A DNA stretch of 64,000 nucleotides from Dipteronia dyeriana (taxonomy: Eukaryota > Streptophyta > Magnoliopsida > Sapindales > Sapindaceae). Position 1 is the stretch's first letter, and every line of letters starts with the position of its first letter. Below are positions 10,834-23,747 of the stretch, piece after piece. The stretch lies in contig CM065295.1 in NCBI GenBank assembly GCA_032871835.1, positions 21,152,501 to 21,216,500 of the forward strand. Reading direction: 5' to 3'. Below the pieces are notes generated by a model, which made no database searches, had not been told where the DNA came from, and saw only the letters and a list, made by a program, of their open reading frames with translations. The position numbers were made by a program, and so were the translations under genes.

Positions 10834-11268
10834 ATATATTTTATAATATTATATATAATAATAATATTTAATAATGTATATTATAATATATATCATATAA
10901 TATATAATATATATTATGCATGAATATATTTAGTTTAATTGGAAATAAATTATTCTGAGGCACTTTGGTTATTTAAAACTCGTCCCGTCTCGCCCTGTTT
11001 TATCCTAAGTATACCAAACGCATAATAGTATAATTAATAGTTTAAAAAATAATGCATTTTTTATATAAAAAAAAAAAGTGAAACGAAATGAAAAATAAAA
11101 ACAAAAACAAATATTTTATGTTTTTTAAAATATTTCATTGTTAACACTAATTTTTTTTATTTTTTTATTTTTAAATAAATAAAAAACGGTTAACAAACGC
11201 GAATTCGAAATTATTTTTGAAAAAAAAAACGAAAACGGATTGAAAATTAGCTACAAGACATGGCCTTA

Positions 11269-11877
11269 GTTGCTGGGTTTTCTCTTTTAACCCTCAACTC
11301 TCAAGTCTAAGCATAAATAATTAAAATAACAATAAAATTTGTATACCTTTAAAATATTAAAATCTTTAAAAAATTATTTGTTTACTTAAAACAGACGTTA
11401 AATTTTATTATTATTATTCCATCAAAATTAGCTTTTACATTTTAATGTCTGTTTGAATAACTGTTTGATACGGGTTCAAATAGAAACATAGGACATAACC
11501 ATTGTATCAACTGTTAGTTCATACACTCAAGTAGTAACTCTTGTTTGAACTTGAAAGATACTGAAAACTGCAAAAAAGAACAAAAACAAATGGAGAACTT
11601 GACAGGCAACAGTATCAAAGTCGGTAATTTTACTTCCAATTTTCCAACAGCTAGATTAGATACCCAGACAATCTAAACAAATGATAACTTAAATTCAATT
11701 CAGGAAGGTCAGTTTGATCCAAAGGGTCAATATCATAGACAATCAAACTACTGTACAATTCGCTCAGAAATGTACAAGGTGAGAGAGTCGAGGCAACCGA
11801 CCAATACCATACCTGGGGATATGGGTGTAAGAAGACAGTCCAATAGCATCATATAACGTAGTCAAATACCAACACTA
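11269..11877 (-). other. 3' flank and probable 3' UTR of the golgin gene
   Basis: No open frame. On the minus strand this follows the stop codon at 11878-11880. AATAAA-like sequences occur near 11400 on that strand, one of which could be the poly(A) signal. The exact cleavage site is not visible. Confidence 0.4.
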
Positions 11878-14800
11878 TCAATCTTCCTCCCCTTCATCAT
11901 CTTCAGGCAGCCCAATATCATCACCAACACCTTCAAGCAGCTTGTCGACATCCTCTCCCAACTCCAACAGTCTCGAACTCAGCTTCTCTACCTTACTCTG
12001 CTCTTGCCCAAGGCACACTAGCAAATCATTCAGTTCTACCTCGCTCTCCTTCTGGGCCTCTTCCCTAGCTTCTGCCTTTATTGCTTCAATATCAGGAGAC
12101 ACTGAGCTCCCTCCGCTCTTCAAAGCTTTCACCTCCTTCTCAAGATGGAAGTTGGTCTGTTCAAGGTTATTGTAGGCATCAGATAGGCTCTTTAGATCGG
12201 ATTCCATCTTTGCAGCTAAATTCTGATACACAGATGACTCAGATTGAATCTTGGTGTTCTCTGCCTTCAGCATCTCCAACCGTTGAGATGCTTCTTGAAG
12301 ATCTCTTCGGAGTGTCTCTGCCTGGACTCTCTCTGAAGCCCCACTTGCCCTATGCTCCACTTGGATAGAGCCACTCCCACCTGTCTTTGCCAGGTCCTCG
12401 GCCAAAGTTGCATTTCGACCAACAAGTTTCTAAGACAGAAAAAAACCAAACACCACATTATTCCACATCAAGGTATATAACATGTTACACCAGCTATAAG
12501 AATTGTACTTAACCTGCCTTTCTGCATTCTGGGATCTTAGAATGACTGTATACAATGAACGACCAAAAAACCTAATGAAAATCTTGAAAAAAAGGACTAA
12601 ACATAATGAGAATCTGCAAAACCATAAGTGACCAGCTATAGGCTATAGCAGCCCAACTGAGGTCATGATATTATCATCTTTGTAGATCATGAGCATAAGG
12701 GCTCTATAGACTAATTTGAGGTTGCCTGCTTCGGCTCTTTCTTCTTTCCTCTTAAGTTAATCTGGCCCCAGTAATCTAATGATTTATTATTTTACAGAGC
12801 GTTTTGCTAAAATTGTCGGTCTAAAAACGAATCAAGTTGAGCAGATCAGGCATGGCCATATTCATGAAATGTAACAAACTAAATACAATCACTGAAGGTT
12901 TCTTACGGTCCATGCAAATCCCTCACCATGAATGATTATAGTACAAACAGCAGTACCTGTATCTCAGAGCACTGCTTCTCCACAAATGCTTTCAGCCGCT
13001 TGACATACTCCTTGTCACCTTCTCCACTCTTCTGTTCCAGTTCTGCAGGCACCACTGCCACCTCACTCTTCGGATGACTGTAAACGTCCACGATGTTTTC
13101 TCGGATATCTGCCTCTAAACTCTTAATGAAGCTCACGAAATGTGCATCAAACATTGATGATAGAATCGGATGATCCTCATTCTTCTGATCAGACAAATCA
13201 TTCTCATCGACATCTTCAATCTCGGCCATACTAGCAGCATTTGATCTTGTCAACGGTTTATGGGATTGGGTTGACTTCACAGAAGAGAAAAGGAAGCTTT
13301 TCTGCATCTCATCAAACTTCAAAAAATATGACGTAAGCCCAACTTTCTGGCTTAGTGAATCAACTATGGTAAAAGCATCTTTTCCACTATCACCATCCTT
13401 ATTGTAAAGAACACACTCTCCCAAGAGAACTGCCGCCAACCCCCTTGTGCACACAGTAACAGATGGATTTGACACTAACTCAAGTAAATATGTTAGGTGA
13501 GGACGTGAATCTAAGAAGCAGTGCACTGCAGTTGGACAATCTGCTAGCCAGGTGACCAGCAATTTCAATATAACCAGTTGAACAAACCCTGCTGTACCAG
13601 ACTTTCCATCTTTGTTTTTCATGGAAGAGGCAAGAGCCAAGTATCTCACCATACGGTGCAATAGCGGCTCTGCAACTCCCAAAGATGGCATGGGTGCCAC
13701 GAGCTCAATTTGTACAACCTGCAAATTCTCTCCAAAAATTAGATGATACTGAGAAGGCACCGCATATTTCTAACAGAAAATTAAACAAAAAGGAAACAAA
13801 GTTTCCCAGTTCCTAACTGCAAAGTTTTTTTCTGTTTTCTTAACTAGAAAACTAATAAGGGCTAGTTGTATCCAAAAACAGTATCGAGGAAACTACTCTC
13901 AAGACAACCGTGTTTACAAAAATATGTACATGTTTTTGGTGTTTTCAGAAACTAATTTGAAGTGAACATATACAAAATTGTTTTTCCTGTGTTTGCTGAT
14001 ATTAAAAAAAATCCAAATTTCCAGGAATCAAATGCAAAAGAACTTCAATTTCAGTATTCAAAAATTATTTTACAGTTAAAACTATTCAAACATATGCCAT
14101 CTCTGGAGACAAGAGAAGACTCTTATGTGCCTTCATTCCTTAATACATTTTTTTAGAACAGAAAACACCACCAAACAGGCTCCTTTCTCTTCCGTTTGTT
14201 CACAAAAGGAAACAAAGTCCTTCAACCTCATTTTGTCCTCTCTTTGTTGGTATTAAAACTTTCCATCAAACCCAAAGAAAATAATTAAAAAAGTATGTTC
14301 CAAAAGGTAGAGTGCAGAAAAGGTTTAACCCAAACCTGAGACATTGATATTACAGTGCTACCAAATTGATACAAGAATACACAGATGAAAGTAAACATAT
14401 GCAGTAAAATAGAATGTACAACTAATTTTATTAGCTGTTAAACATGAATGAATGATGTAATTTACAATAAAGGACACATTTGGAGCCTGATTCACAGGCT
14501 AACCTAGAAAATTGTCCATAAATTTTCAAAGCAATATTTCCCTCCACATCTTGAACTTCACCGGAGAACTTGATGCAGGTAAAAGAATAAAACAAGATAT
14601 AAATAACTGCATACCCTTTCTTTGCAATGCATATTGTCCTTCAGTATGTGAGAAAGAACACTAGCAGCCCTGCAACAAGCCTGCACTTGACAATATTAGC
14701 TGGATTATTCTCACGCAGCAAGGACCAAGATTTATATCTTACGCTCAATTTGGTAAATTGGTGTAAATCAATATCTATTAGTTATTGCACATTCTATGAG

Positions 14801-17800
14801 TTGATCAAACAAATTTAGACAGTTAGCTCTTTTCCAAAAAAAAATATGAAATAAAATTTTATGTTACCTCAAGGTCACCATCGCTTTCACCCAACGTAAG
14901 AATATGTAACAGCATGCTGCCATGTAAGTAATGCTCAAAAGATAAATTTAAATATGTAAGAAAATGTAAAATCTAAATATAATCAAGGTAATAAAGTATA
15001 GTATATCATCTAAGTAAAGTTGAACAACAGAGAAAGGTATAATAATAAACAATAAATAAATAAATAAAAAGCAGCAAGAATGCATGCACAATGAACAAAC
15101 CTTCCAAATGACATGTTCACATCCTCCTCAAGGGGATCATGACTCATTGACTGTGGTTGAGGAATTAATGTGGATGCTAGCATGGTTTGGCCATCTAGAT
15201 TTTTCTGAACAAACAATACAAAGGATTACAATTAGATCATAAATCATCAAGAAAAAAAGGTGCATGTGGGTGCAAGAATCTAATCTGGTAATGAAAATTA
15301 AATATATTTACAAGAATCAGCAACAAAAAACAATGAAAAGTACAAAACAAATACACAGTAGCAACCTCACAAAAGCTCTTAAAAACATGGTCAGCTGCAA
15401 TAAACTCTTGCATACTAGATGTCCGCAAAATGATTCGAAGAATAGAATTCAGAGCAGGTTCTACTTGTGGTTCCTCACCAAGAACTTTGCTGGAAACGGC
15501 ATCAAGATTCTTGGGATGTGAAGCAATCAGATCACCAATGCACCGTAATGCCTGACATATTGAATAAATGAAAAAGAACCCTCATCAGTCATAAGCATAT
15601 TACATCCAATTGAAGCTATTTGGGAGTAAAAAAGAAATATGCACAAATATGAGGGCCCAGTAAGATCAAACTGATTAATTTAAGGCTATATTTGGTTTAG
15701 CTTTTCAAGTAAAGCTTCTATAGAGTAGACCGTTTGACAAAAAGCTCTTCGTTGTTTAGTTGTCAATTATAAAAGTGCTTTGAAGTAATAAATCATTTGT
15801 AAATGTAAATGTAAATGTGTTTTCGGTGCAATAAATTAGGAAAAGGCATACAAAAAATTTACTTTATCCACGAGTATATGCCAACAGAACTATTATTTGA
15901 CTCAAATAATTCTTAATACTAGTATTTGTTTTGATTTTGAACTTTTAAATATATATATTGCTGATGCAAAATAATATACAATAAAAAAATACAAAATTAA
16001 ACATTTAATAGGAGTTCAATGAATAAAATAAAATTATACTACGAAAAGGGTATGGTGGAATTCGAAAAATAATTTAAGGGTGTTTTAGAATTGTTGATTT
16101 ATATAAAATTTCGAGATATTATGGACGAATTTCAAATTTTGGATTTCTCCCATTAGATTTAAAAGAGCTTTTTGGAAATAATAATAATAATAAAAATAAA
16201 AATAATAATAATAATAATACTAATGAATTCCTCCCTCTATTCCTTCATAACAAAATTCGATAAATAATGAACAATGAGGGGGGAGTTAACAGAGAGAGAA
16301 TAAGACAAATAAGAAAAAGGCTCAGCTGTCTTACCGCACAACGTACAGCTACAGGAGCCCATTGGCTCTCAACGCCCAATGTTAACAGATAATCCAACAC
16401 CTTTTTCTACAATCATCCACAATACAATACAATGTAAAATATCGTCATGGAATTTGAACATATACATGAGATCATAACAAACCTGAACTAAAACTGTCTT
16501 ATTGGTTAGCTTATTTGCATCTCTTCCAGGATCGGCCTCTGAACCTCCCCTCATCAGCAAATTGATGGTTTCTAACACACTGAGTACATTGATTGTCTAC
16601 TGGCATGATGTTTGTTCAGAAACAAAAAAAAACTCACCGGTAAGGTTTGTGATGGCAAGTCCAATAATATTCAGCATGTAAAAATAGTAGCAACCATGTG
16701 AAATTACAAATATTTGAGTTACAAATATTTGAGTTACAAATATTTGAGTATCTAACCTTTTGTTGGGTGAAACTGTATGCACTTCCTCGCAGCTTCAGAA
16801 TTGATATTAAGGGGTCAAAGCCCATAGTCTCCCTCAGTAGTATCTAAATCAGACACATTTCCAATTAGAAGCAGGAAAAAACTTCATACACAACACCAGA
16901 ATCACAGAGCTATGTACCTGATTAGATGAATTACTACGGAGAAGATTGTTCAACAATTCAAGACAGTCCTGAGCAGTGATATTGTATTAATATCATTAAT
17001 ATACATTGATACAGCAGGTTCACAGAGCATAATTTTAGGAAAAGACTTGCAAATTACCTGCACAACCACACCACCTTCTGAACCTCCTTCCTCTTTAATA
17101 ATACTAAAAATTTTCTCAAATGCACCTTCAAAGACCACAATTTTTTGTATCTCCTATAACCATAGAACTTCAGTTAATAAGAAACTAAATTCATTGTGTA
17201 CAGGAACATCAACACATAATAATAAAATCCTTTTCTTGAATAAATGCAAGGCCATGATGATTATGGGAAGGAAAATCTCACCTCAGCTTCACGGGTCAAG
17301 TAAGTCAGTAGTAGTAAGGCCTCGTTCCGTATCACCTATGAGGTAAACCACAATCATAATCCAAGAATAGAGAAGCAATGGTACAAGAAGAAGAAACAGC
17401 ATAAACCTATAAAAGATATTTTGATATTTACTTATAAAGGTTCACTAGGTTTATAAAAATAAATCTTAACAAATGAAAGTGAAAGACTATCAAAAGGAAA
17501 AAAAAACAAACAGAACTTTTAAACACAAAATTAACATTAAAGGACCTTGAAAGGTTATACTGTCAGAAGCAAGCCTATAATACAAGCTCTGTACCTCACG
17601 GTCCATAAGCATATCCATCAGCCGAGTTATACCACGAGGAATGGTCAGAATGGCTTCCTGTAACCTGAAGAGGAACTCAGCAAGAGTCTCTAGAGCATTG
17701 CTCAAAAAATATAATAATCTACATTCAAAAAAAAAAAAAGTATTGCTATAGCAATCATACCTATTTGGAGAATTTGTGAGAAGGGCTGTCAAAATTTGAA

Positions 17801-19310
17801 GAGTATAATATCTTACATAAAAATCATCTTCTGACTGCAAAAGTAATAAGGAAAGGACAGTTCAAGCAGCTATACGAATAAAGCATTGAATTAACAAAAT
17901 AATAAAATGTTCCAAACCTATATAGCAAAACTCACCAACAAACTTAAAAGAAGAGAAATGCTTTCTGCTTCTCGGGAAAGCAAATCGGTGTTCATTAAAG
18001 CTGGCTGAACCTCATTCTTTGGGCCTTTCACATGATCAAGAGAAGTCAAAGCACTAACTAGAGTTTCTAGGGCACCTCGAACCTGCAAATACAGAATGAA
18101 GGAATTCAATGTCACAGTCGTACGCAACGAAGTGGCTAACCAGATCATCAGATTAAAATGTATCATGATAATTGCAAAGGCAAAAAGGGTAACATTCATA
18201 TCCACCCCACGCATGGAATACCGATTTGGTCCTCATTTTTTCTTCAAAAGAAAGCTTTCTATATACATTATTCAGGAAGAGTGAAAAACTAAAAAAAAAA
18301 AGGACAAAAATGGAAAGAATATCTAATAGGGAAGAGAAGTTCCAACACCATTTCAACATCATCCCGTTCATCCTTTAAGACACCCATAATCACGGGAAAG
18401 CCTGCAACAAAAGTAAATCAATCATGTAAATGGAAACAATAAACCAGAAACAGATATTCTCCTATGCAATGTGAAGGCACTCACCCATTGCTCCAAATGC
18501 TAGCTGGGCAGCATTACTCTCTGCTACAACAGCCTGGAGCTCAGTCATAGCAGACCTTCTGTCCTCTGCCAGAACACCATTGCTAATACGGTCGAGCAGG
18601 CGTTCAACATAGCTATTGATAAAAGCCATACAGAGTACAAGTCACACAAGCACCATGAACCACAAATTTGACCAGAAAAATAAATTATTGACAGTAAATA
18701 TGCCTGCAGCTACACGGAAACGATGGCATAAGCCTCAAATACTCCTCATCAAAGAATCTTATAACTCGAAAATTATATTAACAGCCTCTCTGTCCCAAGC
18801 TAAAACCTTGACTCATTGTAACAAAGGAAAACTCCCGTTCAGTAGTGATTAAAGAACAAAGTGTTAGTTAAATAGAATAAGGGTAAGCACACAAACTTCT
18901 CAAATTTCAAATTAACCACATTGCACCAACATATGTTACGTCTTTTTTATCTCAAAATTGTGTAGTAAACGTAGAGTAGGATTTACCTATCTTCACTTGA
19001 AGCAGAATTTTCATTGCCAAAAACAAGCCCAACAACACCCTGCACAAGAAAAATATAGCAATGTAATACAGCAGTACCATAAAACAGATTACATCTTTAC
19101 AAGTATGAGTTGGCTCGTAAAATAAGATAATTCATAAACAACATAATTGTGCACATTCAGCACTTAACAACACTAGTACAACATTATACTTATGGCTATA
19201 AATGAAAACTAAAAACAAATAATCTGATCACCAATTCAATTGAATCAATCAACAGTCAAAAATATTAAAAAATTGACCTTGTAACCAGAAACTAAATCCA
19301 TCTTCTTCAT
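11878..19310 (-). CDS. GC6: Golgin candidate 6 / MAIGO4-like vesicle tether (Uso1/p115 family), 916 aa
   Basis: Coding exons, 5' to 3': 19310-19278, 19039-18987, 18612-18485, 18401-18349, 18082-17936, 17834-17761, 17664-17595, 17335-17282, 17153-17058, 16968-16918, 16843-16757, 16596-16483, 16406-16335, 15551-15366, 15204-15101, 14916-14868, 14680-14615, 13718-12957, 12429-11878. All introns are GT-AG and the exons total 2751 nt, exactly 917 codons. The protein starts MKKMDLVSGYKGVVGLVFGN. Residues about 30-700 form an armadillo-like Uso1/p115 head (VRGALETLVSALTSLDH; VIRNEALLLLTYLTREAE), about 735-895 a coiled coil, and the tail is acidic (GLPEDDEGEED). The length fits the plant family (about 910 aa). 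Known relatives tether ER-derived vesicles at cis-Golgi. A non-coding first exon lies upstream. Several introns carry repeats, but no exon is damaged. Confidence 0.95.
13858..14185. repeat. Possible MITE-like insertion in a golgin intron
   Basis: In the intron 13719-14614, sequence starting GGGCTAGTTGTATCC and ending CACCACCAAACAGGCTCC has weakly complementary ends (GGAGCCTGTTTGGTGG on the opposite strand). No clean target duplication was found. Tentative. Confidence 0.25.
16705..16750. repeat. 15-bp tandem repeat in a golgin intron
   Basis: Three copies of ACAAATATTTGAGTT in the intron 16597-16756. A simple minisatellite close to the 3' splice region of the upstream intron, with no visible effect on splice sites. 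Confidence 0.8.
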
Positions 19311-19451
19311 TTGAACACCTGAAAACGACAACGACAAGATTCATCAACACTAGAAACAAATTCAGATACCGATAATCCCATCTTCTAAAATAAAACACTT
19401 ATAAACCCTAAAATACAGCAATTTATAAGGAAATAAAAAAAAAATACCGAC

Positions 19452-19600
19452 CTATAAAGGATCTGCGCTTGACTTTGATTCCGATGGCGCGATTAAACTA
19501 TAAAATTTGAATTTGTTCTTCAAGATTTTCGAGGATGTTGATAGGTGTTTGACCGAATCGCAGATTGATCAAAAACGTAGAGACAGTTCACGAGTTCACG
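19452..19600 (-). other. Probable 5' UTR exon of the golgin gene
   Basis: A donor (CTTTATAG|GTCGGT on the minus strand) at 19452 pairs with the acceptor at 19319-19320 (TTTTCAG|GTGTTCAA), giving an untranslated first exon joined 8 nt before the ATG. The upstream limit is a guess; a transcript would set it. Confidence 0.5.
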
Positions 19601-19634
19601 TTTGAGTGGGTAGCGAGCGAGGTGTTGTTTCGGC

Positions 19635-19642
19635 TTACGTAA
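19635..19642. promoter_or_regulatory. ACGT-core palindrome upstream of the golgin gene
   Basis: TTACGTAA, an 8-bp palindrome with the ACGT core bound by plant bZIP factors, about 325 bp upstream of the start codon in the presumed promoter. A single site, so function is uncertain. Confidence 0.3.
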
Positions 19643-19787
19643 CAGGCTGTGTCATTGCCAGGTAGACAAAATTGGCACACAGAGACCATTGGGCTTTTGT
19701 TGGACTTCTGTTTGGGCCAGGTCCATTCGAAAATTAGTTATTTATATGAAAGAGTGACGATAATGGCATCCATCAAAACTGTATTTA

Positions 19788-21267
19788 GGATTCGTTTGAG
19801 ATAACTTTTACTTTTAATTCTTAGCAATAAAGAAGAGAAGTAAAAGCTCAAGCTTTTCAGTTACAGTTTGGATGGTGTATTTTAAAAGCTCTTTTGTATC
19901 TAGAAGAGCTTTTTAGACTGTTTGGTTGAAACATTTAAAAATATGTACTAGTTATAGAATACCCATTATGTCCTGACTATAATAAATTATTAATAACATA
20001 ATTAATTTTTTTCAATAAAAATAATTGATAATAATAATAATTTTGAAATAAACTCAATATATGGTAATAAGAGCATCTTCAATGCAAATATGCTTTTGGA
20101 GAAAATTGATTGCCACATATGATAGAGAGTTAAAAAGTTAGAAAAACTCTCTCCAATGCAATTATCTAACTTCAATATGGAGATGATGTGGCAAACAAAA
20201 AATTAGAAAATATGGAGTTGAGTTTCTAATTGTAAAAACTCTCCTAGAAATGCGGATTAGGATTTCTAACTAATTCAACCAATAATATTAAATCACATTT
20301 AATTGCAAACTAAAAGAGGAGAAAGAATGTAATAATTGTTTTATTATGATTGGTCATAAAATGAATGCATATTTGACTTTATATAATTGCATTGGATATG
20401 TGAATATGTATTTCTCTAAATTTTTTAAAAAAAGTAGACCCATAATAAATAGAAATATTGATGTGAGATCATTTAGAAACTCAAAAATGCATATTTACAT
20501 CGGAGATGCTCTAATCATTATATGGTAATATATATTTAAAAAAAAAAAAGATAAATGTAATTAATAAAATAAAAGAAATAATAAATCTAAATATTTTGTT
20601 TTGCTCACACAACCGCAGTCATCACTCTTCACCGACAATCCAGCCTCACCCACCCAATCCATAACCACACATTTCTCTGCCACCGAAGGTCGAAAGCATA
20701 CACCATTAATTTTTTCTTTTTCTCTACCATTTTCACTATCTTTGCTCTCAATTTTTCCTTTTCATTCTGATCTTTGTCGGCTTCTCTTTCTTCATTTTCA
20801 TACTGTCTCTCTCCATTTCTTGACTTCATCCATTTAATGGTTCTCTCTTTTGCGAATCCATAACCTTCGAATCATCTCTCTACTTTTTTACTACATAAAT
20901 TTCTTATTTCATAGTTAGATTTGTTAAATCTACTCATGGGTTTGATTATTTTTTGTGTTGTTTTAGTGAGAGATGGCTGGAAATGCAGTAGACAGAAATG
21001 AAAAAAAGATGGATTCGAGTGGGATTTTGGTTTTGGTTTTGAAGGATAGAAGGATAAAATGGTAAATAAAAAAAATTCATTAAACAAATTTTTAGCTTCC
21101 CATGTTTCTGAGAAAGCTCTTTTACAAGAAGCCAGAATTTTTGGCTTTCACTGGAAGGGCTTTCAAAAGTAAAAAGCTCTTTTGATGATACATCCAAACA
21201 CTCCTGGAAGATGCTTTTAGGTTCCAAAAGCCAAAAGCACCTTTCCAAAAGCTTAGCGAAACAGCCC
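19788..21267. mobile_element. PIF/Harbinger-like non-autonomous element, 1.48 kb
   Basis: Ends GGATTCGTTTGAGATAAC and, on the opposite strand, GGGCTGTTTCGCTAAGC are related imperfect inverted repeats, and TTA flanks both sides (19785-19787, 21268-21270). Subterminal blocks rich in AAAAGCTCTTTTG recur at both ends. No transposase frame. It contains a second MITE at 20071-20511 and a CT-rich core (20600-20880). Confidence 0.6.
20071..20511. mobile_element. Tourist-like MITE, 441 bp
   Basis: Terminal inverted repeats GAGCATCTTCAATGCAAATA and, on the opposite strand, GAGCATCTCCGATGTAAATA extend about 27 bp and are flanked by TAA on both sides (20068-20070, 20512-20514). Nested inside the 19788-21267 element, hence younger than it. 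Same TIR family as 22063-22512. Confidence 0.85.
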
Positions 21268-21270
21268 TTA

Positions 21271-21631
21271 CTCTCCTTTCGTAATTACTCCTATAAAAAA
21301 ATAAAAAAATAAAAAAATAAAAAAAATATTTTGTAAATAAACTCTACCTAATGCCAAAAATACCATATATTATATTTTTACAAGTATATACCACATATAA
21401 CTATTATATTACGTTGTCTAATCAATTTTATTATTATTTTCAATTTTATTATCATCATTAATTCTCTTATTATTCTTTCTTTTCTCGATTTTTTTAAAAT
21501 CAAACTATTTATTTTTCGTTAAAAATATATTTTAAGATTTTTTTTATTGAAGAACCACTTTCTGTTTGAGAGAATTGTAAAGATGTAAGATTTATTTCAC
21601 GTTCCAATTGAAGAACATGATATTAAAGAGC

Positions 21632-21679
<48 letters not shown>

Positions 21680-22059
21680 TATAAAAATGAACATCTAATA
21701 TTAATAAATAAATAAAAGTCTAAAGTGTGCTCTAAGGAAATAAAAATTATAGATAATATAGTTAATTTAAAAGTTTGTTTATATGCATAGTGTTTTTATT
21801 CTTTAAAAAAAAAGTAATTTAAAAGAATTTAAAACTTACTTTTTTACAACCATATTTATCCCCTGATTTTAATTCACTTTTTAAACTTAGTAATCAATTT
21901 GTATTTTCTTAAAAGAGATTGAAAATATATTTAAAAGAGAATCTAGGGCTTATTTAATGGAATAAGTTTTTATGAAATATGTTAATATCAAACCATTAAT
22001 AGGAAAAAAAATACAAAAAAAAAAATAGGAAACTAATTAATAATTATTAGCGGGTGTAC
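21271..22059. other. AT-rich non-coding stretch with (AT)n microsatellite
   Basis: No gene. Contains an (AT)n run of about 40 bp near 21636-21676 and poly(A/T)-rich sequence. Nothing else recognised. Confidence 0.6.
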
Positions 22060-22062
22060 TAA

Positions 22063-22512
22063 GAGCATCTCCAATACAATCGTGATTTGCGAAAAAAAGA
22101 GATGTTACGTAGGATTAATAGACATTCTTTTAAAAAATCTTTCTCTATTGCAGCCATGCACATTCAACCTCAAGCTGACATGGTAAAAAAAAATTAGACA
22201 TTGTCAACACGACCGTCCACTTTCAGACGATCTGTTGCACAACCTTTTTTTAGGCTGACTCAGCAAACATTTATGATTGACATTAATTTTTTATCTATTT
22301 TTGGTAAGGAAATAAAATAAACAAGAAAATAGGAAATAAAATTGGACACGTCATTAAAACAAGATGTGTTTTAAACGGAAGCATTGGAGATAAAATTTTA
22401 AGTTGATTGTCTATCAAGTTTATATTTATGCCACATAGAAAGCAAGTCTCTTCACATTGTTGTCATGTCAACAATAATTCATATGCAAACCACTTTTGCA
22501 TTGGAGATGCTC
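22063..22512. mobile_element. Tourist-like MITE, 450 bp
   Basis: Inverted ends GAGCATCTCCAATACAA and, on the opposite strand, GAGCATCTCCAATGCAA, flanked by TAA (22060-22062, 22513-22515). Same family and nearly the same length as the MITE at 20071-20511, but with little internal similarity by eye. Confidence 0.85.
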
Positions 22513-22615
22513 TAACAAACAATTAATCATAGTAGTAATTTTACTTAAGAGTATTATTAGATTTTTAAAAACATATTAATTTGAGGTATACATACAAGTT
22601 TTAAGGGGTGCAAAT

Positions 22616-23574
22616 TAGACATGGTTCGAACTGAACCGAAAAAAATCGGAACCAGAACCGTTTATTTCGGTTCCAGTTCCAGAACCGAACTGGAACCGGT
22701 ACCAGGGCAATTCCGATTTCGATTCCAATTTTTAAAGAACCGTCCGGTTCGAACTGGACTGGAATCGGACTGGAACCGTCGGTTCAAATAGAATTAGAAC
22801 AGTCGGTTCAAACCGGATTAGAACCGACGGTTTCGATTTCGGTTTCGGTTCGAACCGACAGTTCCAACATTTTTTAAAAAATTCATGAAACTAGATCTAA
22901 GAATCTCTCTACCATAAAATCACAAACCCAGATCTCTCTCTTCACTTTATATTCTTGATCTCTCTCTCAACCCATAACTTCTACCTCTCTCTCTTCTAAA
23001 ACCCAAACTAGAATACTAGATTTATCTCTCTAATCCAAACCGGTCAAGCTCATGCATTCATGACCCACCACCATAAACCCAAAATTCACACTGGCCGACG
23101 ACGAAGAAGAAAAAAGAAGAAAAAAGAAAAAAAAAAGACGACACGCGTGATGATCAATCATCGATCCAAACCGACAAGCTGAGAAAAACGAAGAAAGAAA
23201 AAGAAGAAGAATGAAGATGATGATGATCGATCCATTTGGGTTTGATTTGGGAGAGAGAGTGTGTGTGATGAAGATCTAAGTTGAGAGAGAGATGAAAATC
23301 TGGGTTGTGAGACACTGAGTGAGTCTGATTTGAGTGGTTTTTTTTTTAAAAAAACTATTTTAAGAACCGAACCTGTCGGTACCGTCGAACCCGAACCAAA
23401 ACTGACGGTTCTGAAGTTGGAACCAAAACCTTCTATGGCTGATTCCGGTTCTGGTTCCGATTCCCCTTTCCCTAGAACCAAAACCCCAAAACCGGAACCG
23501 AAACTTTCGGTTCCAAATCCAAACCCAAACCCAAACCCAAACCCAAACCCAAACCCAAACCGGTGTCATGTCTA
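22616..23574. mobile_element. hAT-type non-autonomous element, 959 bp, with perfect 8-bp TSD
   Basis: Ends TAGACATG...CATGTCTA are perfect inverted repeats, and the 8-bp duplication GTGCAAAT flanks both sides (22608-22615 and 23575-23582), the hAT signature. Both arms are made of short iterations around GGAACCG/CGGTTC, inverted relative to each other. The core holds a CT-rich block and a GA-rich block. No transposase is present. Confidence 0.9.
23518..23562. repeat. (CCCAAA)n hexamer array
   Basis: About seven tandem CCCAAA units inside the right arm of the hAT-type element. This is a 6-mer, not the plant telomere 7-mer CCCTAAA, and probably a local slippage product of the AACCG-type arm repeats. 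Confidence 0.85.
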
Positions 23575-23649
23575 GTGCAAATATCATCACTCTGAGAAAT
23601 TATTTTATATCTTAAAGTCCATTTTTTTGATCCAATACCTAACCGATTA

Positions 23650-23747
23650 GGGCCCGTTTGGTAGGCAGGATTGGAATAGACTATTTCATTGGATTTGATT
23701 GAGATGAGACAAGGGTTAAATGAGATTGGACTGGACCAGATTCGATT
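23650..23747. mobile_element. Truncated PIF/Harbinger-like end
   Basis: TTA followed by GGGCCCGTTTGGTAGGCAGG, a common left end of Tourist-like elements, with ATTGG-rich subterminal sequence. The right end is missing; MULE-3 sequence starts at 23748, so it was probably interrupted by that element. Confidence 0.45.

Larger units (their letters stand above)
4180..11265. mobile_element. PIF/Harbinger-like element, copy 1, split by an endogenous caulimovirid
   Basis: Left end GAGCCCGTCCTG at 4180, right end ACATGGCC at 11265, each flanked by TTA (4177-4179 and 11266-11268), the target duplication typical of PIF/Harbinger. The left arm (4180-4800: AAAACAGTGTTTTTGGTTTC, GCATATACT-like block, AAATATCAATTTT) and the right arm (10930-11265: TATACCAAACGCATAATAG, GAAAACGGATTG) align with copies 2, 3 and 4. 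No transposase is visible, so it was non-autonomous. The core is (TA)n-rich, and the viral insertion occupies it from about 4815 to 10833. Confidence 0.75.

Noticed and set aside
11942..12368. Plus-strand open frames over the golgin C-terminus
   Set aside because: Antisense shadows of the long coiled-coil exon, without domains.
15680..16250. Large MITE in the golgin intron 15552-16334
   Set aside because: The left side resembles a Tourist-like start (TTA then AGGCTATATTTGG), but no matching right end or duplication was found.
20601..20837. CT-rich plus frame inside the 19788-21267 element
   Set aside because: Low-complexity Ser/Leu/Phe-rich translation, not a credible protein.
23518..23562. 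Telomere-like repeat
   Set aside because: The unit is the 6-mer CCCAAA, not CCCTAAA, and it is internal to a hAT-type element.
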